Assembly (NCBI RefSeq): GCF_009707545.1
Contig: NZ_WLYK01000017.1
Location: 1-64,000 of the forward strand
Direction of reading: 5' to 3'
DNA: 64,000 nucleotides
DNA from: Nakamurella alba
Lineage (GTDB): Bacteria > Actinomycetota > Actinomycetes > Mycobacteriales > Nakamurellaceae
Under the pieces are notes generated by a model. That model made no database searches. It saw nothing but the letters and a program-made list of their open reading frames with translations, and was not told the origin of the DNA. The first letter of the stretch is position 1. Each line of letters starts with the position of its first letter. A program made the position numbers and the translations under genes. Shown one piece after another: positions 51,896 through 60,304 of the stretch.

Positions 51896-53053
51896 TCAGA
51901 GCATCTCCACGATCGTCGCGTTGGCCATGCCGCCGCCCTCGCACATCACCTGCAGACCGTAACGGCCACCGGTGCGGCGCAGCTCGTGCACCATGGTGGT
52001 CAGCAGCCGGGCGCCGCTGGCGCCGAGCGGGTGACCCAGGGCGATCGCGCCGCCGTTCGGGTTGACCTTCTCCAGCGGGGCGCCGGTCTCCTTCAGCCAG
52101 GCCAGCACCACCGAGGCGAAGGCCTCGTTCACCTCGAAGGTGTCGATGTCGTCGATGGTGAGACCGGAGCGCTGCAGCACCTTCTCGGTGGCAGGGATCG
52201 GCCCGGTGAGCATGAACACCGGATCGGACCCGACGGCGGCGACGGTGTGCACCCGGGCGACCGGGGTCAGGCCGTGCTGCTGCACCGCCCGCTCCGAGGC
52301 CACCAGCACCGCGGCCGCACCGTCGGAGACCTGGCTGGAGACCGCCGCGGTCAGCCGCCCGCCCGCGCTCAGCGGCTTCAACCCGGCCATCTTCTCCAGG
52401 GTGGTGTCGGGACGGGGTCCCTCGTCGGTCGTCACCCCGAACGCAGGCACGATCTCGTCGTCGAAGCGACCGGCGGCGATGGCGGCGGCAGCCCGGGTGT
52501 GGCTGCGCAGCGCGTACTCCTCCATGTCGGAGCGCTCGATCCCCCAGTGCTGCGCGATCAGCTCGGCGCCGCGGAACTGCGAGATCTCCTGGTCGCCGTA
52601 GCGTTTCGTCCAGCCGGTCGCGGCGAACGGCGACGGCATGCCCTTCTCCATGCCCAGGATCGCCGGGCTCATGATCGGCACCACGCTCATCGACTCGACA
52701 CCACCGGCAAGGACCAGGTCGGAGGTACCGGACAAGACCGCCTGGGCGGCCTGCTGCACCGCTTGCTGCGAGGACCCGCACTGCCGGTCGATGGTCACCC
52801 CCGGCACGTGCTCCGGCAGGTCCGCGGCCAGCCAGGCGAGCCGGGCGATGTTGCCGGTCTGCGGCCCGATCTGGCCGACGCAGCCGAACACCACGTCGTC
52901 CACCGCGCCGGGGTCGACGCCGGCGGCGGCCAGCGTGCCGAGCATGCCGGCGCCGGCCAGGTCGAGCGGGTGCACGGCCGACAGTCCGCCGTTCCGCCGA
53001 CCGACCGGGGTGCGCCGTGGGGCGACGAGGTAGGCCTGGTTCGTGGTGGTCAT
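51896..53053 (-). CDS. Acetyl-CoA acyltransferase (thiolase)
   Basis: A 385-residue degradative thiolase with the full active site: nucleophile Cys in VTIDRQCGSSQQA (about residue 88), base His in NGGAIALGHPLGASG and the second Cys in MCEGGGMANA. It cleaves 3-ketoacyl-CoA with CoA to acetyl- or propionyl-CoA plus a shortened acyl-CoA. ATG at 53053 is used; the frame upstream overlaps the SDR region. It closes the run dehydrogenase-SDR-SDR-thiolase that together could complete a beta-oxidation cycle. Confidence 0.92.
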   Translation of the reverse strand: MTTTNQAYLVAPRRTPVGRRNGGLSAVHPLDLAGAGMLGTLAAAGVDPGAVDDVVFGCVGQIGPQTGNIARLAWLAADLPEHVPGVTIDRQCGSSQQAVQQAAQAVLSGTSDLVLAGGVESMSVVPIMSPAILGMEKGMPSPFAATGWTKRYGDQEISQFRGAELIAQHWGIERSDMEEYALRSHTRAAAAIAAGRFDDEIVPAFGVTTDEGPRPDTTLEKMAGLKPLSAGGRLTAAVSSQVSDGAAAVLVASERAVQQHGLTPVARVHTVAAVGSDPVFMLTGPIPATEKVLQRSGLTIDDIDTFEVNEAFASVVLAWLKETGAPLEKVNPNGGAIALGHPLGASGARLLTTMVHELRRTGGRYGLQVMCEGGGMANATIVEML

Positions 53054-53126
53054 CGGTTCTCTCCGGATTCTTCTGTGGTGGCGGTCATCTCGCGCAGGTG
53101 GTGGCCGGTGATGCGGTACGGGCCGG

Positions 53127-53924
53127 TCACCGGGCGGTCCAGCCGCCGTCGACGACCAGCACCTGGCCGGTGGTGTAGGACGAGGCGTCGGACGCCAGGT
53201 ACAGCAGGGCGCCGTCCAGCTCCGACACCTCACCCGGCCGCCTGATCTGGGTGTTCTTGACGACCCAGCGGGCCGCGCTCTCGTCGGCGAAGAGGGCCTG
53301 GGTCATCTCGGACCGGAACCAGCCCGGGGCCAGCGCGTTGACCCGGATGCCGCGGGCGGCCCACTGGCCGGACAGCTCACGGGTGAGCGCGATGATGCCG
53401 CCCTTCGAGGCGGCGTAGCCGGCGCCGGACAGCGGGAAGGTGGAACCGAGGCCGACGATCGAGGCGATGTTGACGATCACCTTGCCCTGCTGCGGCTCCG
53501 GCGCCGCGGCCAGCAGGCACGAGAGATGGTACGGCGCAACCAGGTTCACCTCCAGGGTCTCGCGGTAGACGCGGACGCCCTCCTCCTCGGCGTTGCCGTG
53601 GCCGCCGATGCCGGCGTTGTTGACGAGCACGTCGAACCGTCCGGTGAGCTCGAGGGCCCGGGCGGCCAGCGCCTCCCGGTCCTCGGCATCGGCGACGTCG
53701 CAGCGCACCGCGTGGATGTTCTCCGTGCCGGCGGCCAGCTCCTCCAGCCGGTCCAGCCGGCGGGCCGCGGCCACCACCTGCGCCCCGGCGGCGGCGAGCA
53801 GGGTGGCGAAGCGCAGGCCGAGCCCGGCGGACGCGCCGGTCACCACCACGGTCCGGTCGGTGAGCGAGAACGACGGCAGGGCAACGGCTCCGACGGTCTG
53901 CGCCGGGGTGTCCAGGGCGGTCAC
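53127..53924 (-). CDS. SDR family oxidoreductase
   Basis: A 265-residue SDR: TGASAGLG (about 30-37), NNAG, NIASIVG, catalytic YAASKGG, and C-terminal [14 protein letters not shown]. The GTG start overlaps the stop of the upstream SDR gene (GTGA). The twin arrangement could supply a stereoselective pair, for instance a ketone reductase and a 3-hydroxyacyl-CoA dehydrogenase, as in levulinate-type pathways (inference). Confidence 0.87.
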   Translation of the reverse strand: MTALDTPAQTVGAVALPSFSLTDRTVVVTGASAGLGLRFATLLAAAGAQVVAAARRLDRLEELAAGTENIHAVRCDVADAEDREALAARALELTGRFDVLVNNAGIGGHGNAEEEGVRVYRETLEVNLVAPYHLSCLLAAAPEPQQGKVIVNIASIVGLGSTFPLSGAGYAASKGGIIALTRELSGQWAARGIRVNALAPGWFRSEMTQALFADESAARWVVKNTQIRRPGEVSELDGALLYLASDASSYTTGQVLVVDGGWTAR

Positions 53925-54700
53925 GTCTGCACCGCCCGGGGCAGTCCGAGCGCGCCGCCGTCGATCACCAGGGTGTGCCCGGTGATCCACGACGACAGGT
54001 CGCTGGCCAGGAACACCGCGGCGTTCCCGCAGTCCTCGACCGTGCCGAGCCGGCGCATGGGCAGCTGGGCGGTCAGCACACCCTCGCGCGCCTCCCAGAC
54101 CGCCCGCGCCAGTTCCGTCTTGATCACGCCCGGGGCGATGGCGTTGACCCGGATGTCCGGACCCAGCTCGTACCCCAACTGCATGGTCAGGTGGATCAGC
54201 GCCGCCTTGGTGGCGTTGTAGAAGCCGATGTGCGGGTCGACCAGCAACCCGCCGACCGACGCCACGTTGATCACCGCGGCGCCCGAGTCCCGGCCCATGC
54301 CGTGTTCGCGGGCGGCGTGGATCCACAACATCGGGGCGATCTGGTTGACCTGCGCGGTCTTCGCGGCCCGGGACAGGTCGATGTCGGCCAGCGGACCCAT
54401 GTACGGGTTGGTGGCGGCGTTGTTGACCAGTACGTCGAGCGGCCCGAAGCGTTCGGCCGTCTCCGCCACCGCGGCGGCGGCCTGGTCGGGGTCACCTGCA
54501 TTGGCGACGACCGTGTGCACCTGTCCGGTGCCCGGGGTGGCCAGCAGCTGCTCGCGCGCCTCGTCCAGGCCGGCCGCCTTGCGGGCCGTGAGCACCACGG
54601 TGGCACCCTCGGCCCGGAAGGCCGTCGCGATCCCGAAGCCGATCCCCCGGGACCCGCCGGTGATCAGGGCCACCTTGCCGTCCAACAGCGGTCGGTCCAT
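53921..54700 (-). CDS. SDR family oxidoreductase
   Basis: A 259-residue SDR: TGGSRGIG (15-22), NNAAT in place of NNAG, INVASVGG, catalytic YNATK and C-terminal ITGHTLVIDGGALG. Its ATG shares one base with the acyl-CoA dehydrogenase stop codon (TGATG), placing both in one coupled unit. Family members related to this sequence oxidise 3-hydroxyacyl-CoAs or secondary alcohols. Confidence 0.87.
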   Translation of the reverse strand: MDRPLLDGKVALITGGSRGIGFGIATAFRAEGATVVLTARKAAGLDEAREQLLATPGTGQVHTVVANAGDPDQAAAAVAETAERFGPLDVLVNNAATNPYMGPLADIDLSRAAKTAQVNQIAPMLWIHAAREHGMGRDSGAAVINVASVGGLLVDPHIGFYNATKAALIHLTMQLGYELGPDIRVNAIAPGVIKTELARAVWEAREGVLTAQLPMRRLGTVEDCGNAAVFLASDLSSWITGHTLVIDGGALGLPRAVQT

Positions 54701-55917
54701 CAGACACCTTCCCGGGTCTTGTGCTTGTCGAGTTCCTGGCGGGTGATGGTCCGCAGGTGCACCTCGTCCGGACCGTCGGCGATCCGGAGCGCGCGGGTGA
54801 GGGCGTAGAACCGGGCGATCGGGGTGTCCTCGCTGACGCCCGCGGCACCGAAGGCCTGCACGGCCCGGTCGCAGACCCGGTGCGCGACACCCATCGCCGA
54901 CACCTTGATCGCGGCCACCTCGATGCGGGCGGTCCGGGCACCACCGTTGTCCATCATCCAGGCCGACTTCAGGACCAGCAGCCGGGCCTCGTCGATCTCG
55001 ATCCGGCTGCGGGCGATCCATTCGCCGATGACTCCCTGCCGGGCCAGCGGGCCGCCGAACGCCTCGCGCTGCAGCACCCTCCGGCACATCAGTTCCAGCG
55101 CGCGCTCGGCGATCCCGATCGCGCGCATGGCGTAGTGCATACGCCCGGGCCCGAGCCGACCCTGGGCGAGGGCGAAACCGTCCCCCTCGCGGCCGAGCAT
55201 GTTCTCCGCCGGGACGGTCACCCCGTCGAAGAGCACCTCGCCGTGCCCCAGCCGGTCCTGGTAACCGAAGGTGGTGAGGTCACGGAGAACCTCCAGACCG
55301 GGCGAGTCCCTGGGCACCAGCACCATGCTCTGCCGACGGTAGGGTTCGGCTTCCGGGTCGGACACGCCCATCACGATCACCAACTCGCAGTCCGGGTCGA
55401 GAATGCCGGAGGTGTACCATTTCCGGCCGGTGATCCGGTAGCTGTCGCCGTCCCGCTCGATCCGCGTGGCGATGTTGCGGGCGTCGGAGCTGGCCACCTC
55501 CGGCTCGGTCATCGCGAAGCAGGACCGGATCCGGGCGTCCAGCAGCGGCCGCAGCCAGCGGTCCTGCTGGGCCGGCGTGCCGAACAGCGACAGCAGTTCC
55601 ATGTTCCCGGTGTCCGGCGCCGAACAGTTGAAGACCTCGTTGCCGATGATCGACCGGCCCATCTCCTCGGCCAACGGCGCGTACTCGAGGTTGGTCAGGC
55701 CGGCGCCCCAGGTCCCGTGGGTGAGGAACAGGTTCCACAGCCCCTGCTCCCGGGCGGCCGCCTTCAGCTCCGTCATCACCGGAGGCAGCGCGTGCGGGTC
55801 GGACCCGGCGGCGAGCTGCGCCTCGTAGACGGTCTCGGCGGGGATCACCCGCTCGTCCATGAACTGCCGCAGCTGCTGCTGCAGCGCCACGGTGCGGTCG
55901 GAGTATCTGAAGTCCAC
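54700..55917 (-). CDS. Acyl-CoA dehydrogenase (ACAD10/11- or LvaC-like)
   Basis: A 405-residue flavoprotein: SCFAMTEPEVASSDARNIAT (FAD/substrate motif), GRKWYTSGILDPDC, LGREGDGFALAQGRLGPGRM (central ACAD signature), and a C-terminal QAFGAAGVSEDTPIARFYAL with RIADGPDEVH. The RIADGPDEVH ending and the EPEVASSDA motif match the ACAD10/ACAD11 and LvaC group. These enzymes eliminate phosphate from 4-phosphoacyl-CoA rather than simply dehydrogenating. The kinase-like gene 79 bp upstream on the same strand strengthens that reading. Coupled to two SDRs downstream. Confidence 0.88.
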   Translation of the reverse strand: MDFRYSDRTVALQQQLRQFMDERVIPAETVYEAQLAAGSDPHALPPVMTELKAAAREQGLWNLFLTHGTWGAGLTNLEYAPLAEEMGRSIIGNEVFNCSAPDTGNMELLSLFGTPAQQDRWLRPLLDARIRSCFAMTEPEVASSDARNIATRIERDGDSYRITGRKWYTSGILDPDCELVIVMGVSDPEAEPYRRQSMVLVPRDSPGLEVLRDLTTFGYQDRLGHGEVLFDGVTVPAENMLGREGDGFALAQGRLGPGRMHYAMRAIGIAERALELMCRRVLQREAFGGPLARQGVIGEWIARSRIEIDEARLLVLKSAWMMDNGGARTARIEVAAIKVSAMGVAHRVCDRAVQAFGAAGVSEDTPIARFYALTRALRIADGPDEVHLRTITRQELDKHKTREGV

Positions 55918-55996
55918 GGCTGCTGCTCCCTTGCGGCGCCTCGGTGGTGCTCGGAATCGTCTGTCGGTGTTCGTGTCTCGTACCGGTGCCGGTGTT

Positions 55997-56965
55997 CTAC
56001 GACAGCAGGCGCACCCCGTTGCGCAGCATGGCCGCCACCGTCGGCGGCAGGGTCTCCTGCACCGGGTCGACGTGCGTGCCCTCGCGGTGCCGTTTGACGT
56101 TGTGCCCCATGATCGCGGCCATCTTCAACCGGGCCAGCGCGCGGAACCAGTCGAGATCCTCGACCGGCGGTCCGTTCTCACTGTAGACATCGATCATCTG
56201 CGCCTCGGACGGCACCCCGGCCGCGGCGTGGCCGACACCGGGGAAGTTGTCCGGCTCGCAGAACAGCAGGAACCAGGCCAGGTCGATCCGCGGGTCGCCG
56301 ACGGCCCAGATCTCCCAGTCGATGATCGCCGTCAGCGACGGACCGTCGAACAGCGAGTTCCCCAGTCGGCAGTCGCCGTGGGTCAACGCCGACCGGGCCG
56401 CAGCCGGGGGTGCCGCTGCCAGCAGCGCCACCAGTTCTTCGCCCTGCGGTCGTAGTTCCTCCGGGACGGCGCGCAGGGTGCGGGTCCAGCGAGCCAGCTC
56501 GTCCGCCGGGGCCAGCACCTCCTGATCGCCGAGATCCAGTGCCGTGACGTCGATCCCGTGCATGACACGCATCGCCCGGGCCAGCGCGGACATCCGCACC
56601 GGTACCAGCTCCGGGTCGACGGTCTGCGTGTCGAGCACCGGTTCCACACTTTCGCCGGCCGCCCGGGTCATCGCGAACCAGGCCGGCGGATCGGCCGACT
56701 CCGCGGCCACGGTCGGCACCGGCACGCCGCGTCCGTGCAGTGCCCGCAGGGCCACCGCCTGCCGCAGCACGTCGTTGCGGCCGACCGCCCGGCGCCCCTC
56801 GGGGACGGCCTTGACCACGTACCCGTGGCCACCGGCATCCACCGCGTAGGTGAGACCGGACCGACCGCCCTCGAGCACGGCCAGCTCCGAGACCTCTGCT
56901 CCCGGATGCAGATCCGCCAGTGCGGCCTGCACCCGGTCGGTGACGGCGGGGCGGGTGCTCAGCAC
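55997..56965 (-). CDS. APH-fold phosphotransferase (LvaA/ACAD10 kinase-like)
   Basis: A 322-residue kinase of the aminoglycoside/choline kinase fold. Candidate Lys52 in the N-lobe, catalytic loop LTHGDCRLGNSLFD (His196, Asp198, Asn203) and metal-binding IIDWEIW (Asp216) are all intact, so it should be active. Adjacent to an ACAD10/11-like dehydrogenase it probably phosphorylates a hydroxyacyl-CoA, as in levulinate LvaA or mammalian ACAD10/11. An antibiotic-resistance role is unlikely in this context. GTG at 56965 overlaps the thiolase-like gene stop by 7 bp. Confidence 0.86.
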   Translation of the reverse strand: MLSTRPAVTDRVQAALADLHPGAEVSELAVLEGGRSGLTYAVDAGGHGYVVKAVPEGRRAVGRNDVLRQAVALRALHGRGVPVPTVAAESADPPAWFAMTRAAGESVEPVLDTQTVDPELVPVRMSALARAMRVMHGIDVTALDLGDQEVLAPADELARWTRTLRAVPEELRPQGEELVALLAAAPPAAARSALTHGDCRLGNSLFDGPSLTAIIDWEIWAVGDPRIDLAWFLLFCEPDNFPGVGHAAAGVPSEAQMIDVYSENGPPVEDLDWFRALARLKMAAIMGHNVKRHREGTHVDPVQETLPPTVAAMLRNGVRLLS

Positions 56966-58098
56966 GACAGCACCGCGCAGGCGCTGACGCCGGGGGCACC
57001 GTAGACATGGGTGAAGCCGACGGTCGGGGCCGATGGCACCTGACGGTCACCGGCCTCGCCCCGCAGTTGCAGCACCACCTCGACCACCTGGCGGAGCCCG
57101 GAGGCGCCGATCGGTTCGCCGTTGGCGATGCAGCCGCCGTCCGTGTTCACCGGTAACAGGCCGTCGATCTCGGTCATCCCTTCGCGGATCCACTTGTCCT
57201 GCTCGCCGTCGGCGACGAATCCGCACTCGGCCATGTGCATCAGCTCGGCGCCGGCCTCGGTGTCCTGCAGCTGCGCGACACCGACGTCACCGGGCCCGAT
57301 CCCGGCGGCCTCGAAGGCGGCGGCGGAGGCGTCCCGGCTCACGCTGGTCAGCTCTCCGCCGGGGATCCACGGCGCGAACACCTCGAAGGAACCGAACCGG
57401 CGGGAGCGCACCGCGACCGCGTCCAACCGCACCCGTCGGTGCAGGTCCGGCAGCACCCCGGGGGCGGTCAGCACCAGCGCCGCCGCACCCTCGCCGGGTG
57501 AGCAGAACATGAACCGGGTCAGCGGATCGCTGACCAGGCCGGAGTCCCGGATCTGGTCCGCGGTCAGCGGATCCCGACGCCAGGCCTGCGGCGTGAGAGC
57601 ACCGTTGCGGTAGGCCTTCTCGGCAACCAGGGCGAGCAGCTCCGGGTCCAGCCGGTGGTCGTGCAGGTACCGCTGGATCTTGGCGCCGAAGAACTGTGTC
57701 GTCACCATCAGCCCGTCGGTGCCGTAGCAGTCGGGCAGGCCCCAGTCCCCCGGCCGCGGGTCGAAAGCGCCCGGCGGGTGCTTGTCGAACCCGACCGCCA
57801 CCACCACGTCCGCCATCCCGCTGCGGATCGCATTCACCGCACTGACCAGCGAGCTGCCGCCGGTCGCGCAGCCGTTCTTCACGTTGACGAACGGGATGCC
57901 GGTGAGTCCCAGGTCCGCGACCAGGGTGTCGGCCAGGCCGGCGTTGTCGCTGCCACCGAAAGCCGCGCGCACCCGGGACCAGTCGATCCCGGCATCGGCC
58001 AGCGCCGCGCGCACCGCCGTGACCGCGTGTGCCCGGCCGGTGCCCGGCGTCCGGCCGAATGCGGTCCGTGCGGCCCCGGCGATCACCACGCCGGTCAT
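56959..58098 (-). CDS. Thiolase-like lipid-transfer protein (SCP-x/Ltp type)
   Basis: A 379-residue thiolase-fold protein. The nucleophile Cys is present in NVKNGCATGGSS, but the usual GHPxGxSG histidine loop reads NGEPIGASG (His to Glu). The terminal loop is FTHVYGAPGVSACAVL. Altered active sites of this sort are known in Ltp retro-aldolases, which need a DUF35 partner; the next gene upstream is exactly that and overlaps by ATGA. It likely cleaves a C-C bond in a branched CoA ester by thiolysis or retro-aldol chemistry. Confidence 0.86.
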   Translation of the reverse strand: MTGVVIAGAARTAFGRTPGTGRAHAVTAVRAALADAGIDWSRVRAAFGGSDNAGLADTLVADLGLTGIPFVNVKNGCATGGSSLVSAVNAIRSGMADVVVAVGFDKHPPGAFDPRPGDWGLPDCYGTDGLMVTTQFFGAKIQRYLHDHRLDPELLALVAEKAYRNGALTPQAWRRDPLTADQIRDSGLVSDPLTRFMFCSPGEGAAALVLTAPGVLPDLHRRVRLDAVAVRSRRFGSFEVFAPWIPGGELTSVSRDASAAAFEAAGIGPGDVGVAQLQDTEAGAELMHMAECGFVADGEQDKWIREGMTEIDGLLPVNTDGGCIANGEPIGASGLRQVVEVVLQLRGEAGDRQVPSAPTVGFTHVYGAPGVSACAVLSC

Positions 58099-58493
58099 CG
58101 GAGGAGCTCCGCGACCGGGACGCCTCCACGGCCGGACAGCTGCACCGGGTCACCGATCCGCAGCGTGCCCGGATCGACACCGTCGAGCGGCGGTACGACC
58201 GCCTCCACCCGGATCCCCTCCGGCAGCTCCACGTACACGACGCCGAACGGGCGGAACCCGTTCTCCGGCAGCACGTACGGAGGGGACTTGGGTGGGTGAC
58301 GCTGCACCGTCCAGCTCCAGACCGTGCCGTGCGACGAGAGGACGGACGGTTCGGTGGTGGTACCGCACCGCGGGCAGTGCGCCGCGGCGGGGTAGGTGAC
58401 CACGGCGCACTCCGGGCAGCGGGCCCCGGTCAGGGCCGTGCCGTCGGTGACCGGCGTGGTCGCCGACGGCACGGCGGATTCCTGCGACTGCAC
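58095..58493 (-). CDS. Zn-ribbon/OB-fold DUF35 protein, partner of the Ltp-type thiolase
   Basis: A 132-residue protein. The rubredoxin-like zinc ribbon CPECAVVTYPAAAHCPRCG (C-x2-C-x10-C-x2-C) is followed by an OB fold (VWSWTVQRHPPKSPPYVLPE, then FGVVYVELPEGIRVEAVV). DUF35 proteins form complexes with thiolase-like or aldolase enzymes (for example with Ltp2, and with archaeal thiolase and HMG-CoA synthase) and help channel CoA substrates. GTG 58493 is chosen since it follows the ECH stop by 7 bp; the frame continues upstream into ECH without a better start. Confidence 0.84.
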   Translation of the reverse strand: MQSQESAVPSATTPVTDGTALTGARCPECAVVTYPAAAHCPRCGTTTEPSVLSSHGTVWSWTVQRHPPKSPPYVLPENGFRPFGVVYVELPEGIRVEAVVPPLDGVDPGTLRIGDPVQLSGRGGVPVAELLR

Positions 58494-58500
58494 GGTCCGC

Positions 58501-59289
58501 TCAGCGCCCCGTCCAGACCGGGTCGCGCTTCTCCAGGAACGCCGAGACGCCTTCGCGGGCGTCGTCGGACTGCAGGGTGACACCCACCGACAGCCGCTCG
58601 ATGACCATCAGCGACTCGGTGTCCGCGTCCAGGCTGCGGTCGATGGCGGACTTGGTGAGGTTCATCTGGAACGGGCTCTTGTCGGAGAGCAGCGCGGCGA
58701 ACTCGTCGACCGTCTTGTCCAGCTCGTCGGCCGGGGCGGAGGCATTGACGAGGTTCCACTCGGCACATTCCTTGCCGGAGAGGAGCTTGCCGGTCATCAT
58801 CAGTTCCTTGGTCTTGCGGATGCCGATCATCCGGGGAACCCGGTAGATCGGGCCGGCGCCGCCGAAGAGCGCGCGGCGGATGTGGAAGTCACCGATCCGG
58901 GCGTCGTCCTCGGCGATGGCGAAGTCGGTGGAGATCATCAGCTCGAAGCCGCCGGCGGTGGCGTACCCCTCGATCACCGAGATCGACGGGGTCTTGGCGC
59001 GGTACAGGTTGTCGCAGATCTTCGCGGAAATCTCCGCGACGTCCGCCGCGGTGGTACTGCCGATGTAGTCGGCCTTGAGCGAGTCCAGGTCGAAGCCCGA
59101 GCAGAAGGTGTTGCCACGCCCGCGCAGCACCAGCACCTTGAGCTCGGGATCGGCGTCCACCTCCTTCACGATCTCGTCCAGCCGGTTGAGGATCGGCACC
59201 GTCACGCAGTTCTTCTTCCACGGACGGTTCAGCCAGACCCGGGCGATGTTCCCGTCCCGCTCGAACTGGATGTCGTCTTCGACGGCCAT
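58501..59289 (-). CDS. Enoyl-CoA hydratase/isomerase (crotonase family)
   Basis: A 262-residue crotonase: NTFCSGFDLDSLKADYIG (first oxyanion-loop region), EGYATAGGFELMISTDFAIA (second oxyanion Gly) and RRALFGGAGPIYRVPRMIGI in the catalytic segment. It hydrates or isomerises an enoyl-CoA; relatives near steroid clusters also act as retro-aldolases or ring hydrolases. ATG 59289 is set by AAAGGA upstream and by the operator and promoter lying just before it. First gene of the ECH-DUF35-Ltp thiolase-kinase run. Confidence 0.88.
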   Translation of the reverse strand: MAVEDDIQFERDGNIARVWLNRPWKKNCVTVPILNRLDEIVKEVDADPELKVLVLRGRGNTFCSGFDLDSLKADYIGSTTAADVAEISAKICDNLYRAKTPSISVIEGYATAGGFELMISTDFAIAEDDARIGDFHIRRALFGGAGPIYRVPRMIGIRKTKELMMTGKLLSGKECAEWNLVNASAPADELDKTVDEFAALLSDKSPFQMNLTKSAIDRSLDADTESLMVIERLSVGVTLQSDDAREGVSAFLEKRDPVWTGR

Positions 59290-59304
59290 GGGGGAGGTCC
59301 TTTC

Positions 59305-59323
59305 GATTGAACTGAATTCAATC
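59305..59323. promoter_or_regulatory. Shared operator, site D
   Basis: GATTGAACTGAATTCAATC: perfect 7-bp arms GATTGAA/TTCAATC around CTGAA, the most symmetric copy. It begins 2 bp after the -10 of the ECH promoter and covers the predicted start. Confidence 0.75.
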
Positions 59324-59325
59324 CA

Positions 59326-59354
59326 TGTATAGCCCTGCCGTAGGGTGCTGTCAA
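59326..59354 (-). promoter_or_regulatory. Sigma70-type promoter of the ECH operon
   Basis: Minus strand TTGACA (59354-59349), 17-bp spacer, TATACA (59331-59326): near-consensus at both elements. Site D lies immediately downstream. Confidence 0.75.
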
Positions 59355-59448
59355 TGCCGCGGGCATGGTCGGTCGGAACGGTCGACACCCGTTGCAGGAC
59401 AGCGCGGGGCGCCGCGCACGGAACCGGGACGACAGGGAGGTCGCAGGG

Positions 59449-60303
59449 ATGATCAGGACAGTGGGTGTGGTGGGCGCCGGACAGATGGGATCGGGTATCG
59501 CCGAGGTCTGCGCCGCGGGCGCGGACGTGGTGCTGGTGGACCTGGACCGGGCCGCGGTGGACGCGGGGCTGCAGCGCATCCGGCGTTCCCTGGACGGCGC
59601 GGTCCGGCGCGGCCGGGTCACCGAGGAGGAGGCGGCGGCGCGGCTGGGCCGGATCGCGCCCGCCACCGATGTCACCGCCCTGGCCGGGGCGAACCTGGTG
59701 ATCGAGGCCGTGGTCGAGTCCTTGCAGGTCAAGCAGGATCTGTTCGGCCGGCTGGGCGACATCGTCGCCCCCACCGCGGTCCTCGCGTCGAACACCTCGT
59801 CACTGCCGATCGCCGCGATCGGCCGGGGCTCGACACACCCGGAGCGGGTGCTGGGTCTGCACTTCTTCAACCCACCTCCCGCCCTCGACCTGGTCGAGCT
59901 CACCCCGACCCTGGTCACCGACCCCGCGCTTGCCGATGCGGTGCAGGGCTTCTTCACCGATGGGCTGGGACGCACCGTGATCCGCTCCCAGGACCGGGCC
60001 GGGTTCATCGTGAACGCCCTGCTCGTGCCCTATCTGCTGTCCGCCGTCCGGATGCTGGAGAACGGCATCGCCACCCGGGAGGACATCGACACCGGGATGC
60101 AGCGCGGCTGCGGTCATCCGATGGGTCCGCTGCGCCTGCTCGACCTGATCGGTCTGGACACCATGGTGTTCGTCGCCGACGGGCTGTACGCCGAGTGGCG
60201 GGATCCGGCAGCCTCTGCCCCGGCGATGCTGCGCCGGATGGTCGACGCCGGACTGCTCGGCCGCAAGAGCGGGCGCGGCTTCTACGACTACACGGAGCAC
60301 TGA
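59449..60303 (+). CDS. 3-hydroxyacyl-CoA dehydrogenase
   Basis: A 284-residue HBD/PaaH-type enzyme. The NAD fold is GVVGAGQMGSGIAEV (GxGxMG). ASNTSSLPIAAI and the catalytic His in LGLHFFNPPP follow, and the C-terminal dimerisation domain contains GFIVNALLVPYL and GCGHPMGPLRLLDLIGLD (split GCGHPMGPL, RLLDLIGLD). It oxidises L-3-hydroxyacyl-CoA to the 3-keto form with NAD. ATG 59449 has AGGGAGG 8 nt upstream. Divergent from the ECH gene across operator D, which may regulate both sides; 1 bp separates it from the alcohol dehydrogenase gene. Confidence 0.92.
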   Translation: MIRTVGVVGAGQMGSGIAEVCAAGADVVLVDLDRAAVDAGLQRIRRSLDGAVRRGRVTEEEAAARLGRIAPATDVTALAGANLVIEAVVESLQVKQDLFGRLGDIVAPTAVLASNTSSLPIAAIGRGSTHPERVLGLHFFNPPPALDLVELTPTLVTDPALADAVQGFFTDGLGRTVIRSQDRAGFIVNALLVPYLLSAVRMLENGIATREDIDTGMQRGCGHPMGPLRLLDLIGLDTMVFVADGLYAEWRDPAASAPAMLRRMVDAGLLGRKSGRGFYDYTEH

Positions 60304-60304
60304 C

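Noticed and set aside
55997..56965. Aminoglycoside or macrolide phosphotransferase resistance gene
   Set aside because: The fold is shared, but context (acyl-CoA dehydrogenase, thiolase, DUF35) fits hydroxyacyl-CoA kinase far better.
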